Shown: positions 26,967-35,860, numbered from the stretch's first letter. The stretch: 64,000 nt of DNA from Nocardia goodfellowii (GCF_017875645.1 NZ_JAGGMR010000001.1:4402001-4466000), one strand, 5' to 3'. A program made the numbers and translations. The notes: generated by a model not told the origin, from the letters alone.

Positions 26967-27644
26967 TCAAGCGGTGGTGTGGTGGGGCGGTGTCCATCGG
27001 TAGGCGATAGGTCCGATGAGCATGGACTGGTCCAGCATGTCTGCCGTGAACGACACTCCGGTGACCTTGGCCGCCAGGGCGAAGGCTCTCGGCGCGGGGC
27101 TGCTGTAGCTGATGTCCCAGGCGTCGGAGTCGCTCTCGTCTTCCGGCTCCAACTCCATGCCCAGCTCGCGCATGTAGTCGTTGAGCCGGTCGGGGTCGCT
27201 ACCCCAACGGTCATGCGGGTGCTCCAGTCGGTGGCCGGTCACGATCGTCCCGTCGATCGCGTACTCGAGGCTGTGCTCGGCGTAGCCGTGGATGGTGATC
27301 GCCAGGACCTCACACTCTCTCGATAGTTCCGCCAGCGCCTTGCGGTCGGTCATCCACCACCCGACCGGTTCGATGGCCACACTCCATGCACCGGCCCGCA
27401 ACACGCCCACATGACCGCCGCCGTCCCCGCCGCCGGTCTTGCCGAGGAACTCGACCATCCTGTCGTTGAGCTCTGCGAAGTCCGACTCCTGGCCGGAGTC
27501 GTCGCCTTTGCTGAAGCGCCGCACCACCTCCGACGGGTCCAGGTTTCGGAAGAAGCCGACGCTGAAGATCTCGCCCAGCGGGTCCGCTCGGCTCTCGGCT
27601 GCATCGAGCCACTGAAATGGTGCCAGGGGATCGGTTGTCGCCAT
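26967..27644 (-). CDS. DUF6461-like protein, intact copy
   Basis: 225 residues. Conserved blocks are DPLAPFQWLDAAE at the N-terminus, LGEIFSVGFFRNLDPSEVVRRF, WSVAIEPVGWWMT, CEVLAITIHGYAEHSLEYA and RLNDYMRELGMEL near an acidic C-terminal segment. I relate it to an uncharacterised actinobacterial family that I believe is DUF6461; function unknown. The ATG at 27644 is used (an ATG at 27653 is possible). Broken relatives lie at 26202 and 52671, and a MarR-tail fragment lies at 27784, mirroring the 52.7-55.6 kb arrangement. Confidence 0.72.
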   Translation of the reverse strand: MATTDPLAPFQWLDAAESRADPLGEIFSVGFFRNLDPSEVVRRFSKGDDSGQESDFAELNDRMVEFLGKTGGGDGGGHVGVLRAGAWSVAIEPVGWWMTDRKALAELSRECEVLAITIHGYAEHSLEYAIDGTIVTGHRLEHPHDRWGSDPDRLNDYMRELGMELEPEDESDSDAWDISYSSPAPRAFALAAKVTGVSFTADMLDQSMLIGPIAYRWTPPHHTTA

Positions 27645-27783
27645 ATGGGTCATGGTGGCAGAGCCCACCGACAACCCTTCGATCGTCTGGAACGCCTGAT
27701 CGACCCACTGCCCTCAGCGCGGACTTCCGTTGTCTCCGTTGTCATCCCAGCGACTCCTCCGGCTGATCCGCGAGTCAGCAGAT

Positions 27784-27860
27784 CGCTGAGCGCGCGGCAG
27801 ATGGCCCAGCTGCGTACCATCTCGACTCGTCTGCGTGAGATCACCGACCCCTATGCGTGA
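27784..27860 (+). pseudogene. 3' tail of a MarR gene
   Basis: The + strand reads ARQMAQLRTISTRLREITDPYA and a stop. This is almost identical to the last residues of the MarR protein at 55212-55649, including much of the nucleotide sequence. The rest of the gene is missing. Confidence 0.75.
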
Positions 27861-27946
27861 GTGCGGGCTACACGCAGTCGATCCCGTCCGCTTCGCCAGT
27901 GCCCCGATCCTGAAGAAAGCCTCATCGACGGCCCGGATGCCGTGTC

Positions 27947-28186
27947 GTGGGTGAAATCCGCCAGCTACCCAGCCGACCGGACGGGCGTGTCGCGCCCGTT
28001 CGCTTTGCACCTTACGATCGCAACGGCCTCACTATTTGCCTGCACTGCTACGAGGACACCCTGTTGCCCAAGCATTCGACAACCCAGGGGCTCGCGTCTG
28101 GTGAGCACTGGCGGCGCCTGGCACGTCGCTCGGCGGGAGGCCGTCGGCAAATCCCTTGGGCTGTCCTGGGTTTCGCCGCAGTCTAA
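27947..28186 (+). CDS. Small unknown protein or integrase N-terminal remnant
   Basis: 79 residues from a GTG. The opening GEIRQLPS resembles the N-terminus of some actinobacterial tyrosine integrases (GxIRKLPSGR), and a CLHCYED pair of Cys follows. There is no core integrase domain. It may be a decayed piece of a mobile element or an unrelated small protein. Confidence 0.3.
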   Translation: MGEIRQLPSRPDGRVAPVRFAPYDRNGLTICLHCYEDTLLPKHSTTQGLASGEHWRRLARRSAGGRRQIPWAVLGFAAV

Positions 28187-28200
28187 AAGGGAAGAACCTG

Positions 28201-28227
28201 TCCAGGCCGGCAGCTGATCGGCCTGGA
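28201..28227 (+). promoter_or_regulatory. Hairpin overlapping a ribosome-binding site
   Basis: TCCAGGCCG and CGGCCTGGA make a perfect 9-bp stem with a 9-nt loop. Its 3' arm runs into the GGAGGAGGT ribosome site of the 28241 gene, so folding would mask part of it. Confidence 0.5.
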
Positions 28228-28240
28228 GGAGGTCACTATC

Positions 28241-28579
28241 TTGTCTGAAGAGCAACTCGCACCCAGGGTGGACGCGACGCCGGAGCCGGGCGTAGACCGG
28301 CGCGAGGGCCTCGCCACGCTGAGCCTGCGCGAGGCGAATGGGGTGCCCACTCTCGTTGCGGGAGAGGGAACTCTGTTGCCCGCGAGCATCACCGCCGTCG
28401 ACGAGAGCGGCGCGCCCGTCGCGGTGTATTCGGCGCAGTTGGTTTCGGGATCGCTGTCGGCCGGTGCGAATCCAGGCACCGACGGGGACTTCGGACTGGT
28501 CGACCTGTATGGCGAGGCCATCGTCAGTGACCTGTCGAAGAACCAGGAAAACTCCGAAAATTCAGGTTCGATCTCGTAG
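28241..28579 (+). CDS. Hypothetical protein
   Basis: 112 residues from a TTG start with an excellent GGAGGAGGT site upstream. Two parts: an acidic N-terminus, then GVPTLVAGEGTLLPASITAVDESG and PVAVYSAQLVSGSLSAG, suggestive of a small beta-rich domain, and a polar tail. No signal peptide or membrane helix. Not recognised. Confidence 0.55.
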   Translation: MSEEQLAPRVDATPEPGVDRREGLATLSLREANGVPTLVAGEGTLLPASITAVDESGAPVAVYSAQLVSGSLSAGANPGTDGDFGLVDLYGEAIVSDLSKNQENSENSGSIS

Positions 28580-28609
28580 GCCCCCGGCAGAAACCGCAGA
28601 GCCCGATCG

Positions 28610-29509
28610 TTAGCGCCCTTGCGCCGGATAACTGACTCCGGTCAGCTGCTCGGAGACCTCCCACAGCCGCCTTTGCCGGTGAGGGTCACGCGAGTGGGCG
28701 CTCGATCGCGCCTGGTCCGGATATCCTGCGATGCCGAAAAGTCCTGACGGACCGTAGTATTCGCCGCCTACGACCGTAGGATCGGTTGCCGCTCGCAGCG
28801 TCGGTAGCGCACCCATGGCCGGTGTCCGGCCGAAGAGCCGGGCGATGGCGAGGTTCGGCAGCCGGAATGCCGCCGGCGAGTAGCGGAAGACGTCGGTACT
28901 CGCCCCGCCGGGGTGAGCGGCCACCGCCACCGCCGGGGTATCGGCGAGACGGCGATCGAGTTCATAGGTGAACAGCAGATTCGCCAATTTCGATTTCCCG
29001 TAAGCGTTTCCGATCGGCGCGGCCGGATCCTCGGGATCGATGCGGCCGAACCGGTGGCCGATGCTGCTGACGGTGACCACTCTCGCCGAGTCGGCGGCGG
29101 TGATGCGGGACCAGAGCAGTCCGGTCAGTGCGAAGTGCCCGAGGTGGTTGATACCGAACTGCGCCTCGAAGCCGTCTTCAGTGGTTCCGGACAGTCCGGT
29201 CACACCGGCGTTGTTGATCAGTAGATCGATGCGGTCGTGACAGGCGCCGATGATCGTGGCAGCGCGGTGGACCGAGGCGAGGGAAGCCAGATCGAGTTCG
29301 ACGGTCCCGATCACGGCGCCGGGTGCTCGGCGTCGGATGCGTTCGGTGGCGGCCTCGGCTTTACCTTGATCACGACAGGCGAGCACGAGTTCGGCGCCTC
29401 GCTGTGCCAGTGCCATGGCGGTTTCGAAACCCAGGCCGGTGTTCGCTCCGGTGACCACCGCGACCCTTCCGGTGAGGTCGGGCATGTCGGCTGTAGTCCA
29501 CTTGCGCAC
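28610..29509 (-). CDS. Short-chain dehydrogenase/reductase
   Basis: 299 residues. The NAD(P) motif TGANTGLG is at about residue 20; NNAG follows in LLINNAGVTG, then the catalytic Ser in VVTVSSIGH and the YxxxK in NAYGKSKLAN. It resembles the protochlorophyllide-reductase-like SDRs common in actinobacteria. The GTG at 29509 has AGGAG upstream; starting further out would run through the operator. It is divergent from a TetR gene and very likely its target. Confidence 0.88.
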   Translation of the reverse strand: MRKWTTADMPDLTGRVAVVTGANTGLGFETAMALAQRGAELVLACRDQGKAEAATERIRRRAPGAVIGTVELDLASLASVHRAATIIGACHDRIDLLINNAGVTGLSGTTEDGFEAQFGINHLGHFALTGLLWSRITAADSARVVTVSSIGHRFGRIDPEDPAAPIGNAYGKSKLANLLFTYELDRRLADTPAVAVAAHPGGASTDVFRYSPAAFRLPNLAIARLFGRTPAMGALPTLRAATDPTVVGGEYYGPSGLFGIAGYPDQARSSAHSRDPHRQRRLWEVSEQLTGVSYPAQGR

Positions 29510-29531
29510 GGGAACTCCTAATATGAATGCG

Positions 29532-29562
29532 TGGTTCACATTAAAGTGAACCAGTAGTTCAC
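29532..29562. promoter_or_regulatory. TetR operator, three GTTCAC half-sites
   Basis: TGGTTCAC-6 bp-GTGAACCA (29532-29553) is a perfect dyad with 8-bp arms. A further GTTCAC at 29557-29562 makes a second dyad with the central GTGAAC. It lies between the divergent SDR and TetR genes. Confidence 0.8.
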
Positions 29563-29593
29563 GTTGTCTGCAAGGCGAGGCCAGGAGGCTCAG

Positions 29594-30163
29594 ATGAACG
29601 CCAGACCCCAGCGCGCGGACGCGCTACGCAATCGCCAGGCGATTGTCGGCGCTGCCCGCGAACTGGTGATCAGCCATGGTCCCGGCGTCGGAATGGATCA
29701 ACTCGCCGCCGCCGCGGGGGTTGCGGTGGGCACTCTGTATCGACATTTCCCGACCAAGAAGGACCTGATAGAAGCGATCGTGGACGAGCTCTCGTCTACG
29801 ATCGGCGAGTCATTGGACGCCGCTCTCGCGCGGGCCGAACTCGATCCGGGCGTGGCCGTCGAAGAGTTGATCGGACTTCTGCGCAGCGTGGTGCTGGATA
29901 TGAGTCAAGAGCGCCTTTTCCGGTTCGCCGCCGCCGAGGTGGCTGAGGCGCCTTTCCTGAAGTTGCAGACGCGCGGGCGTGCCGCCGTTGACCGGTTGGT
30001 GGCCCTGGCGCACCGCGCGGATGCGCTGTATCCCGATATCACCGGTGATGATGTGATCCTGCTGCTGGCTTCGGCACCCGCCGTGGATGTCGAAGAGCCA
30101 CAGCGACTTCGGTGGTTGGCGCTGGCTCGCCGGGCATTGACCCCCCACGTCGGGCGGGTGTGA
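29594..30163 (+). CDS. TetR-family regulator of the divergent SDR
   Basis: 189 residues. The HTH includes MDQLAAAAGVAVGTLYRHFPTK, and the C-terminal domain is of the SbtR-like kind with LIGLLRSVVLDMSQERLFRF. AGGAGG lies 5 bp before the ATG at 29594. The operator with GTTCAC half-sites is immediately upstream, so autorepression and SDR repression are likely. Confidence 0.88.
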   Translation: MNARPQRADALRNRQAIVGAARELVISHGPGVGMDQLAAAAGVAVGTLYRHFPTKKDLIEAIVDELSSTIGESLDAALARAELDPGVAVEELIGLLRSVVLDMSQERLFRFAAAEVAEAPFLKLQTRGRAAVDRLVALAHRADALYPDITGDDVILLLASAPAVDVEEPQRLRWLALARRALTPHVGRV

Positions 30164-30390
30164 GTGAGGGGTGACAACGGTTCCCGAGTCGGCGTGGCCG
30201 GACGCACTTGGGGTGTCTCACTGTTATCCAGGCGTCAGCAAGATTCCCGAAATCATCCTGATGCCTCTGTGCGCGAATGGGTTGGCCGCGAGGCGATCTC
30301 GTCGACGCGTGCTCGTGCTGACGAATGCGCAATGGTGGTGCCCGGGTGCCGGCGCGGTCGTGTCCATGCACGGTCTCCGGCGGCGCCTCG

Positions 30391-30810
30391 CTATGCCGGC
30401 GCGGCGGGCGAGAGAGACGCGAGGCCTGCCTCTGCGCAGGCGTCGTCTTGTTCGGGGATGCCTCCGCTGACCGCGATCGCGCCGACCACAACATCGCCGC
30501 TCCGGATCAGCCGAGAACCCGCACCCGCGATGATGGGTGTGCCCGCAACCTGATCCAGCTGCGCGAACAGTGCGGGCCACGTCTGCTGCATACGCATCAA
30601 CTCACCGCCGTCGCGCTGGAACAGCGCCACGCTGGACGCTTTCGCCGGGGCGATACGCGCCGATAGTGGTGGCGCACCGTCCATTCGATCGACAATCAGC
30701 ACATGCCCGCCGCCATCGACGATCGCGACCGTCACTCGCGCACCGAGCGCGGTGGCATGTTCGCGTACCCGGGTGCTGACGGTCCGCGCTTGCTCCGAAG
30801 TGAGTGACAT
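30391..30810 (-). CDS. GlcG/HbpS-family heme-binding-type protein
   Basis: 139 residues. VTVAIVDGGGHVLIVDRMDGAPP, SARIAPAKASSVALF and GAIAVSGGIPEQDDACAEAG are the family's signature stretches. Members include GlcG and the heme-binding HbpS; many have no known job. It is divergent from a MarR gene with a dyad in between. Confidence 0.85.
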   Translation of the reverse strand: MSLTSEQARTVSTRVREHATALGARVTVAIVDGGGHVLIVDRMDGAPPLSARIAPAKASSVALFQRDGGELMRMQQTWPALFAQLDQVAGTPIIAGAGSRLIRSGDVVVGAIAVSGGIPEQDDACAEAGLASLSPAAPA

Positions 30811-30831
30811 GCTCCACCTTCAAATCTATGG

Positions 30832-30849
30832 GTCCAACCAAGCTTGGAC
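30832..30849. promoter_or_regulatory. Dyad between GlcG-like and MarR genes
   Basis: GTCCAA-6 bp-TTGGAC, a perfect short palindrome in the divergent intergenic region, is a plausible MarR operator. Confidence 0.5.
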
Positions 30850-30906
30850 GTCCCAAGGATAACCACATTCCTGGGGAGGACCAAGAGTTTGGCTACACTT
30901 CGGTCC

Positions 30907-31353
30907 ATGCCTCTGCAGGAAACACCCACCCGCCTGCGCAGTAAACCGACATGGCTGATCAGCAAGACTGCTGTGCGGGCGCACCGGCTCATCGGCGACG
31001 CGATGGCCGCGGTCGGGGGCCGCGCCTACCACTTCGCGATCCTGGCCGCACTCGACGAATTCGGCCCTGACAGCCAGGTGCGGATCGGCCAACGGTGCGG
31101 AATCGATCAGAGCGATATGCACGCCATGCTCGCCGAACTGGTCGAACAAGGACACGTCGCACGCGCCCCGGACCCCAGCGATCGACGCCGCAACCTGATC
31201 ACGTTGACCCGTTCGGGTCGACGCAGACTCGAAAAACTGGACGCAGCACTCTCGGTTGTCCAAAACGACCTACTCGACGGCCTGTCGTCCACCGAGCGAG
31301 ATCATCTCGCCACGCTGCTCACCCGCGTCCTCGGGCAAGGAACCGAGTTCTAG
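30907..31353 (+). CDS. MarR-family regulator
   Basis: 148 residues. The winged helix contains VRIGQRCGIDQSDMHAMLAELVEQGHVAR, followed by the wing DPSDRRRNLITLT, the usual MarR pattern. The start at 30907 gives the standard length. It is divergent from the GlcG-like gene and probably represses it. Confidence 0.88.
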   Translation: MPLQETPTRLRSKPTWLISKTAVRAHRLIGDAMAAVGGRAYHFAILAALDEFGPDSQVRIGQRCGIDQSDMHAMLAELVEQGHVARAPDPSDRRRNLITLTRSGRRRLEKLDAALSVVQNDLLDGLSSTERDHLATLLTRVLGQGTEF

Positions 31354-31434
31354 GGAATCCTTCCGCCGATTATGTAGTGGACGCCAAGTCGCGCGGGGCA
31401 GGGGGAAACGGCTGTTGGTCGCAGCCTGAAGTCG

Positions 31435-31932
31435 CTACCCGTGGCCTTGTGGGTCCGTGCCGAGCCGCCGGCGATGCAGTTCACGGATATTCGCGGTGAG
31501 CTCGGGAACTGGGCCTTCGACCACCACGCCCGGTGCCACCTGCTGGATCGGCAAGGCCGTCACCGGTGCTTGCGGCGCACCGAATTCTGTTCGCCACTGG
31601 GCGAATTGGGCTGATGACGCGACGTAGACGATCCGGCCGATACCTGCCAGGGCATGTGCGGCCGCGCACATGGGGCAGTGCTCACCGGAGGTGAACACGG
31701 TGGCGCCTGCGCGCTCAGCGGGGGAGAGCCGTGCGACCGCCCAGCGGGCCAGCTCGATCTCGGGGTGCGCCATGGGGTCGGCCTGACTGGTTTCGCGGTT
31801 GCGGTCCTCGGCGAGCCGGTCGCCCGAGGACGAGACCAGCACCGATCCGAAGGGGTTGTCGCCGGCGGCAAGCGCTTCCGCGGCCAGTTCGATGCAGCGC
31901 CGCAGATGGCCGAGCTCGGTGTCGGAGAGCAT
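31435..31932 (-). CDS. Nucleoside/guanine deaminase (CMP/dCMP deaminase fold)
   Basis: 165 residues. The zinc motifs are intact: AHPEIE supplies His and the catalytic Glu, and SGEHCPMCAAA supplies the PCxxC-like Cys pair. The NPFGSVLV segment is typical of guanine or cytosine deaminases and related nucleoside deaminases. It is predicted to be a cytoplasmic Zn enzyme hydrolysing an amino group from a base. Confidence 0.87.
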   Translation of the reverse strand: MLSDTELGHLRRCIELAAEALAAGDNPFGSVLVSSSGDRLAEDRNRETSQADPMAHPEIELARWAVARLSPAERAGATVFTSGEHCPMCAAAHALAGIGRIVYVASSAQFAQWRTEFGAPQAPVTALPIQQVAPGVVVEGPVPELTANIRELHRRRLGTDPQGHG

Positions 31933-32241
31933 GCACGCATCCTAACCACGCCGCCATACTCGACAAGGGCAACCGATGACCGTCGACAACTCGACCATCG
32001 AACCCGGGCCACTGCCTCTGCCACGCGCCTCAACGCATACAAGCGTGGAACGGATTTCCACGAGTTCACCGGACGCACCATTATGGCGAATGGCCAATGG
32101 CTCGACCGGGCGGTCGACTAGCACAAGCAAACCGAAACCATTGAGCGGCAGGTACTTTCACAGCACGCGCTCTCAGGTCAGCGCCACGGGGAAGAGCGCG
32201 GTGAAATGCCGCGACCCGCGCGGTCTGCAGCAGTGGCGGAT
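31933..32241. other. Intergenic stretch, nothing recognised
   Basis: About 310 bp between two minus-strand genes; it must hold the deaminase promoter. Short frames here lack coding character. Confidence 0.4.
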
Positions 32242-32796
32242 TCACATTCGCGCGAGGATATCGAGTGCGATACGGGTCGCGGCCGCACGGCTTTCCTCAT
32301 CGCCGAGTTCCAAATCGCCCATCATGGACAAGCTCCAGCTGATCGCCAGCAGTGCTTGACGAGCATGGAACACCGCGAGCGGTGCCGGGTCGGGACCGGC
32401 CATCAAGTCCGCTAGTACCCGGAATTGGTAGCGCAGGCTCGTCCCCACGCCGAGATCCCGGAAAGTGGGCTGGTTTTCGGTCCAGAACCGAATCATGTCC
32501 TTGCCCAGGCCGTGCAGCAGAGCTCCATAGCGGGTGAGGATGTGTTCGGCGCGGACCGGGCCCGGAGGTTGGGTCTGGGACCACCGGACGATCTCGTCGA
32601 CGCCGCGGCGGAGATCCTCCGAGAGGCTGGCGACGATGTCTTCCTTCGTCCGGAAGTGGTAGTAGAGAGCTGCTTTCGTCACGCCCAATCGCTCGGCGAT
32701 CTCACGCAACGAGGTCTTCTCGTAGCCCCGTTCGGCGAACAACTCCATTGCCACGGAACGAATCCGTTCCCTGGTGTCGCTACGGCGGCCGTCCAT
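32242..32796 (-). CDS. TetR-family regulator
   Basis: 184 residues. The HTH reads TSLREIAERLGVTKAALYYHFRTKEDI, a textbook TetR recognition region. GAGAGGG lies before the ATG. It is divergent from the methyltransferase gene with about 100 bp between, and probably controls it. Confidence 0.9.
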   Translation of the reverse strand: MDGRRSDTRERIRSVAMELFAERGYEKTSLREIAERLGVTKAALYYHFRTKEDIVASLSEDLRRGVDEIVRWSQTQPPGPVRAEHILTRYGALLHGLGKDMIRFWTENQPTFRDLGVGTSLRYQFRVLADLMAGPDPAPLAVFHARQALLAISWSLSMMGDLELGDEESRAAATRIALDILARM

Positions 32797-32898
32797 CGAT
32801 CCCTCTCTTTTGCTTGACGACAGGCTAATTGACACCTACTTTGGGGCGCAGCGGAGATAGCTAGCCGGTCGTAAAGTTAGTTGAATCGGGAGGGGTTC

Positions 32899-33747
32899 AT
32901 GACCGAGATTGCGCCGAGAGTGCCGGTCGACGGTGTGGCGGTGACCGCGATCGGAGTCGCTGTCATCCGCGCACGTGAGTCCGAACGCCTGGATCGGTTG
33001 TATGACGATCCGATGGCCCGGGTGTTCGTCGATGCCGCCCGTAGGGGGTTCACCGCGCAGCGCTGGGAACAACTGCTGAGGTTGGCCGATGAGTTCTACG
33101 AGGGCCGCACCGTGGGGGTGCGCTTGGTCGACGACCGGGTCCGCGAGGCGCTGAATGCCGGGATCGCCCAGATCGTGCTGCTCGGTGCGGGTTTGGACAC
33201 TCGCGCCTTCCGCATGAGCATGGCGGCTGAGACGGCGGTCTTCGAGATCGACCTTCCTGAGACGTTCGCGTTCAAGGAAATGGTGTTGGACAGTGCCGGT
33301 GCGACACCGACATGTGCACGTCACGTCGTCGTCGCCGATCTGCGTGGCAATTGGCGAGACAAACTGCTAGACAGCGGTTTCCGGACCGACATTCCGGCGT
33401 ACTGGGTGGACGAGGGCACGCTCGGCTTCTTGACCCAGCAGTGGAGTCAGCAGGTCGTAGCGACCCTCACCGAACTGTCCGCGCCCGGAAGCCGTTTCGG
33501 CGCGGGGCGCTACATCGCTGAGCCCGACAACCCGCGGTATCGAGATCTGCGGAGTCTTGTCGCGAGTGAGTCGGCATCGTCTACCGCGGCGGATCCGGCT
33601 GTCTCGGACTTCGATGTCGAGCAATGGCTCACCGATCTCGGCTGGAACACCGAATTCCATAGCTGGAACGACATGGTGGCCGGACTCGGGCGAGCGGTAG
33701 ACCTGCCTGATGCGCATGCCGGCAACATCGCCGCGGTGCGACGGTGA
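32899..33747 (+). CDS. SAM-dependent methyltransferase (TIGR00027-like)
   Basis: 282 residues. VAVTAIGVAVIRARESERLDR and DDPMARVFV open the family; the SAM site reads QIVLLGAGLDTRAFRM, then FEIDLPETFAFKE and the late YWVDEGTLGFL. This large mycobacterial and nocardial family is annotated as putative O-methyltransferase with leucine carboxyl methyltransferase relatives. The ATG at 32899 has GGGAGGGG upstream. Confidence 0.87.
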   Translation: MTEIAPRVPVDGVAVTAIGVAVIRARESERLDRLYDDPMARVFVDAARRGFTAQRWEQLLRLADEFYEGRTVGVRLVDDRVREALNAGIAQIVLLGAGLDTRAFRMSMAAETAVFEIDLPETFAFKEMVLDSAGATPTCARHVVVADLRGNWRDKLLDSGFRTDIPAYWVDEGTLGFLTQQWSQQVVATLTELSAPGSRFGAGRYIAEPDNPRYRDLRSLVASESASSTAADPAVSDFDVEQWLTDLGWNTEFHSWNDMVAGLGRAVDLPDAHAGNIAAVRR

Positions 33748-33804
33748 CGACGGCCCTGCGGGCAATCGCAGCCTCCAACGGTGACGCGCTGACCGTCTGC
33801 TGCT

Positions 33805-34395
33805 TCAACCCCCGAGGTAGGCCTCGCGACGGTGCATTCGCCACACGGACAGGTCACCGTCGAGCGTGATGTGTTCGACCACCGAGAATCCGAACCGTTC
33901 ATACAGCGGAAGGTTTCGTTCCGTCGAGGTATCCAGCCAGCAGGCATGCCCGGCTCGATCCAGTTCGGTCAGGCCATGTTTCATCAGCGCCGTGCCGAGG
34001 CCGGCTCCTCTGGATTGTGGTGTGGTGCCGATGGTGGCCAACAGCCAGGCGCCGTCGGGCACCGGCAGCGCCGACATTCGTTCCTCGGCCACCACCAGGC
34101 GATCTAGTCGGTCGCCGTGCAGGTCCGCGATTTCGGCCGACACCGCCGCGCTCGGCGCTGGGGTGTCGGGCGGCAGGAAGGCGATCACGCCATGGCCGTC
34201 GGTGTCGATGTAGGCGTTCCCGTATGGAAGCGCCATGTGTTCGAGATAGATGCGCTGTAGCGATGAGATGCGTTGCAGGTGATCGCCTTTCGCGACGCAC
34301 CAACTTGTCCAGGGGTAGTCGGCGAAGGCCTCGCCGAGTACCTGCGCGGCACGGTCGAGGTCTGGGGTGGACAAGGTGCGGATTGCAGTGGGCAT
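33805..34395 (-). CDS. GNAT N-acetyltransferase
   Basis: 196 residues. The acetyl-CoA loop is in SRGAGLGTALMKHGL, preceded by WLLATIGTTP, and the C-terminal ERNLPLYERFGFSVVEH is typical. The ATG at 34395 is 4 bp downstream of a perfect operator that it shares with the divergent TetR gene. Its acceptor substrate is unknown. Confidence 0.87.
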   Translation of the reverse strand: MPTAIRTLSTPDLDRAAQVLGEAFADYPWTSWCVAKGDHLQRISSLQRIYLEHMALPYGNAYIDTDGHGVIAFLPPDTPAPSAAVSAEIADLHGDRLDRLVVAEERMSALPVPDGAWLLATIGTTPQSRGAGLGTALMKHGLTELDRAGHACWLDTSTERNLPLYERFGFSVVEHITLDGDLSVWRMHRREAYLGG

Positions 34396-34399
34396 AGCC

Positions 34400-34421
34400 A
34401 ATTTGTACCCATGTACAAATT
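34400..34421. promoter_or_regulatory. TetR operator between GNAT and TetR genes
   Basis: AATTTGTAC-CCAT-GTACAAATT, a perfect dyad with 9-bp arms, is A/T-rich in a GC-rich genome. It abuts the GNAT start, so binding would block that promoter. Confidence 0.8.
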
Positions 34422-34508
34422 TGCTGTCCAGTCTATTTCCCGCCCGCGTACGATCGCAGCCTGGCGTTCGGTGTCCCAGGCCGAACCAAACGTGCGATGG
34501 AGAGATCG

Positions 34509-35072
34509 ATGGCTTATCTGGCCCGCGCCGCGCGCCGTCAGTCGATCGTCGAGGCGGCAGCCACGGTGGTGGCACGAGACGGACTGAGCGCGGTGACGGC
34601 GCGCACCGTCGCGAGCGAGCTCGGCGGCTCACAAGGACAGATTCACCATCACTTCTCCTCGACCGATGAACTCGCCGCCGATGCGTGGCGGCAGTACGCG
34701 GCCCGCGAGATAGCGGCCTACCAGCACGCGGTCCTCGACCTCGAGCCGGCCGCCGCGCTGGCACTGTTCTTTTCCGACCTGGTCGGCGACAGCGGCGAGG
34801 GTCACGCACTGGCTCGTTGGGCCGAGGCAGGTGCGCACGCCCAGCTGCGCGGCCCGGTCGCGAGCAGCTATGTCGAAACCCTCACGCAATTGACTGACGT
34901 CCTCACAGCCGTGATGTCAGGTGCCGTCGCCGATGCGACCCAGGCGCGAGCGGCCGCCGCTCGCCTGCTGATGCTCGGTGTCGGTCTCGCCGGAATCGCC
35001 CGGATCACCGATGACCCGCCAGTGCCGGTGCGGACGGTCATGGCTTCCGCGATTCGCGTCGAAATCCCCTGA
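34509..35072 (+). CDS. TetR-family regulator (BetI-like)
   Basis: 187 residues. The HTH includes VTARTVASELGGSQGQIHHHFSS, with the GQIHHHF form seen in BetI-like TetRs. The ATG at 34509 has GGAGAG just upstream; the ATG at 34497 is an alternative. It is divergent from the GNAT gene. Confidence 0.87.
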   Translation: MAYLARAARRQSIVEAAATVVARDGLSAVTARTVASELGGSQGQIHHHFSSTDELAADAWRQYAAREIAAYQHAVLDLEPAAALALFFSDLVGDSGEGHALARWAEAGAHAQLRGPVASSYVETLTQLTDVLTAVMSGAVADATQARAAAARLLMLGVGLAGIARITDDPPVPVRTVMASAIRVEIP

Positions 35073-35509
35073 CAGATGCCTCGGGGCGTCGCCGGTAGGG
35101 GTTCCGAACCGCACCCGCACCGTCTTCGAAGTCACCGCGGACGCCGAGCGCCTGGCCCCCGGTGTCGCCTTCGTCAACGCCGGGCTGGCCTTGCGTCTCC
35201 TTCGATCCGATCATCGACAGAACCTTCGACCTCGGCTGCTCCCCGGCGGCCGCGCGATCAAGCAGGCACGGCCTCGTGGCGAGCTGCGCCACGCAGCTGA
35301 CCCGCTATCTGCGCACCCGCCAAAACTATGGCCTGACAAAAGCATTCGGCCAACCATCCACAGGGCCAACGACCTCTGCCGCGGCTTGACAGTCAGCGGA
35401 ATCGGAGGTCTTGGATCCGCTGTGGCGGCGCCTATACCGCGCGCCGGATACCGCTCTCGCGTCCTCGGAGGCAGGTGGACCAGCTGACCCGTTGTGCTCG
35501 CCTAGCAGG
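35073..35509. other. Stretch without a supported gene
   Basis: About 440 bp. A short run at about 35110-35190 (TVFEVTADAERLAPGVAFVNA on +) looks once-coding, but the frame decays at once. No family recognised. Confidence 0.35.
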
Positions 35510-35860
35510 TCAGCAGCGTTGGTTCATCCGGATGTCCGGCCACGGCGGTCGACGCAGCAACGTACCCGTTACGAAGGCCGCAGCGATCAGGCCCGTAATC
35601 GTCCCGATGGTCGCCGCGATCAGGCCCGTCCGCGCCTGTATCAACCCGATCCGATCCTCGGCCGCTTCCCACGTCACCTCGCCGTCGTGCACGACGAACA
35701 TCCCGACCGGCCGCGCCCCGTTGTACCCGTAGGCGGAGACCATAATGATCGTGGACCCCTCGGGCGTGTGGTGGGGCTCCTCGTAGACCAGCGCACCCCG
35801 CAGAGCCTTCTCGTCGAACCTCTCGCGCAACGTCACAGTGTTCCCCTCGATATTTTCCAT
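35510..35860 (-). CDS. Small membrane-anchored hypothetical protein
   Basis: 116 residues. The first two thirds are soluble (GALVYEEPHHTPEGSTIIMVSAYG, then VVHDGEVTWEAAEDRI). One hydrophobic helix follows (IAATIGTITGLIAAAFVTG) with a short basic tail, so the soluble part faces the cytoplasm or outside on a single anchor. Not recognised. Confidence 0.55.
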   Translation of the reverse strand: MENIEGNTVTLRERFDEKALRGALVYEEPHHTPEGSTIIMVSAYGYNGARPVGMFVVHDGEVTWEAAEDRIGLIQARTGLIAATIGTITGLIAAAFVTGTLLRRPPWPDIRMNQRC

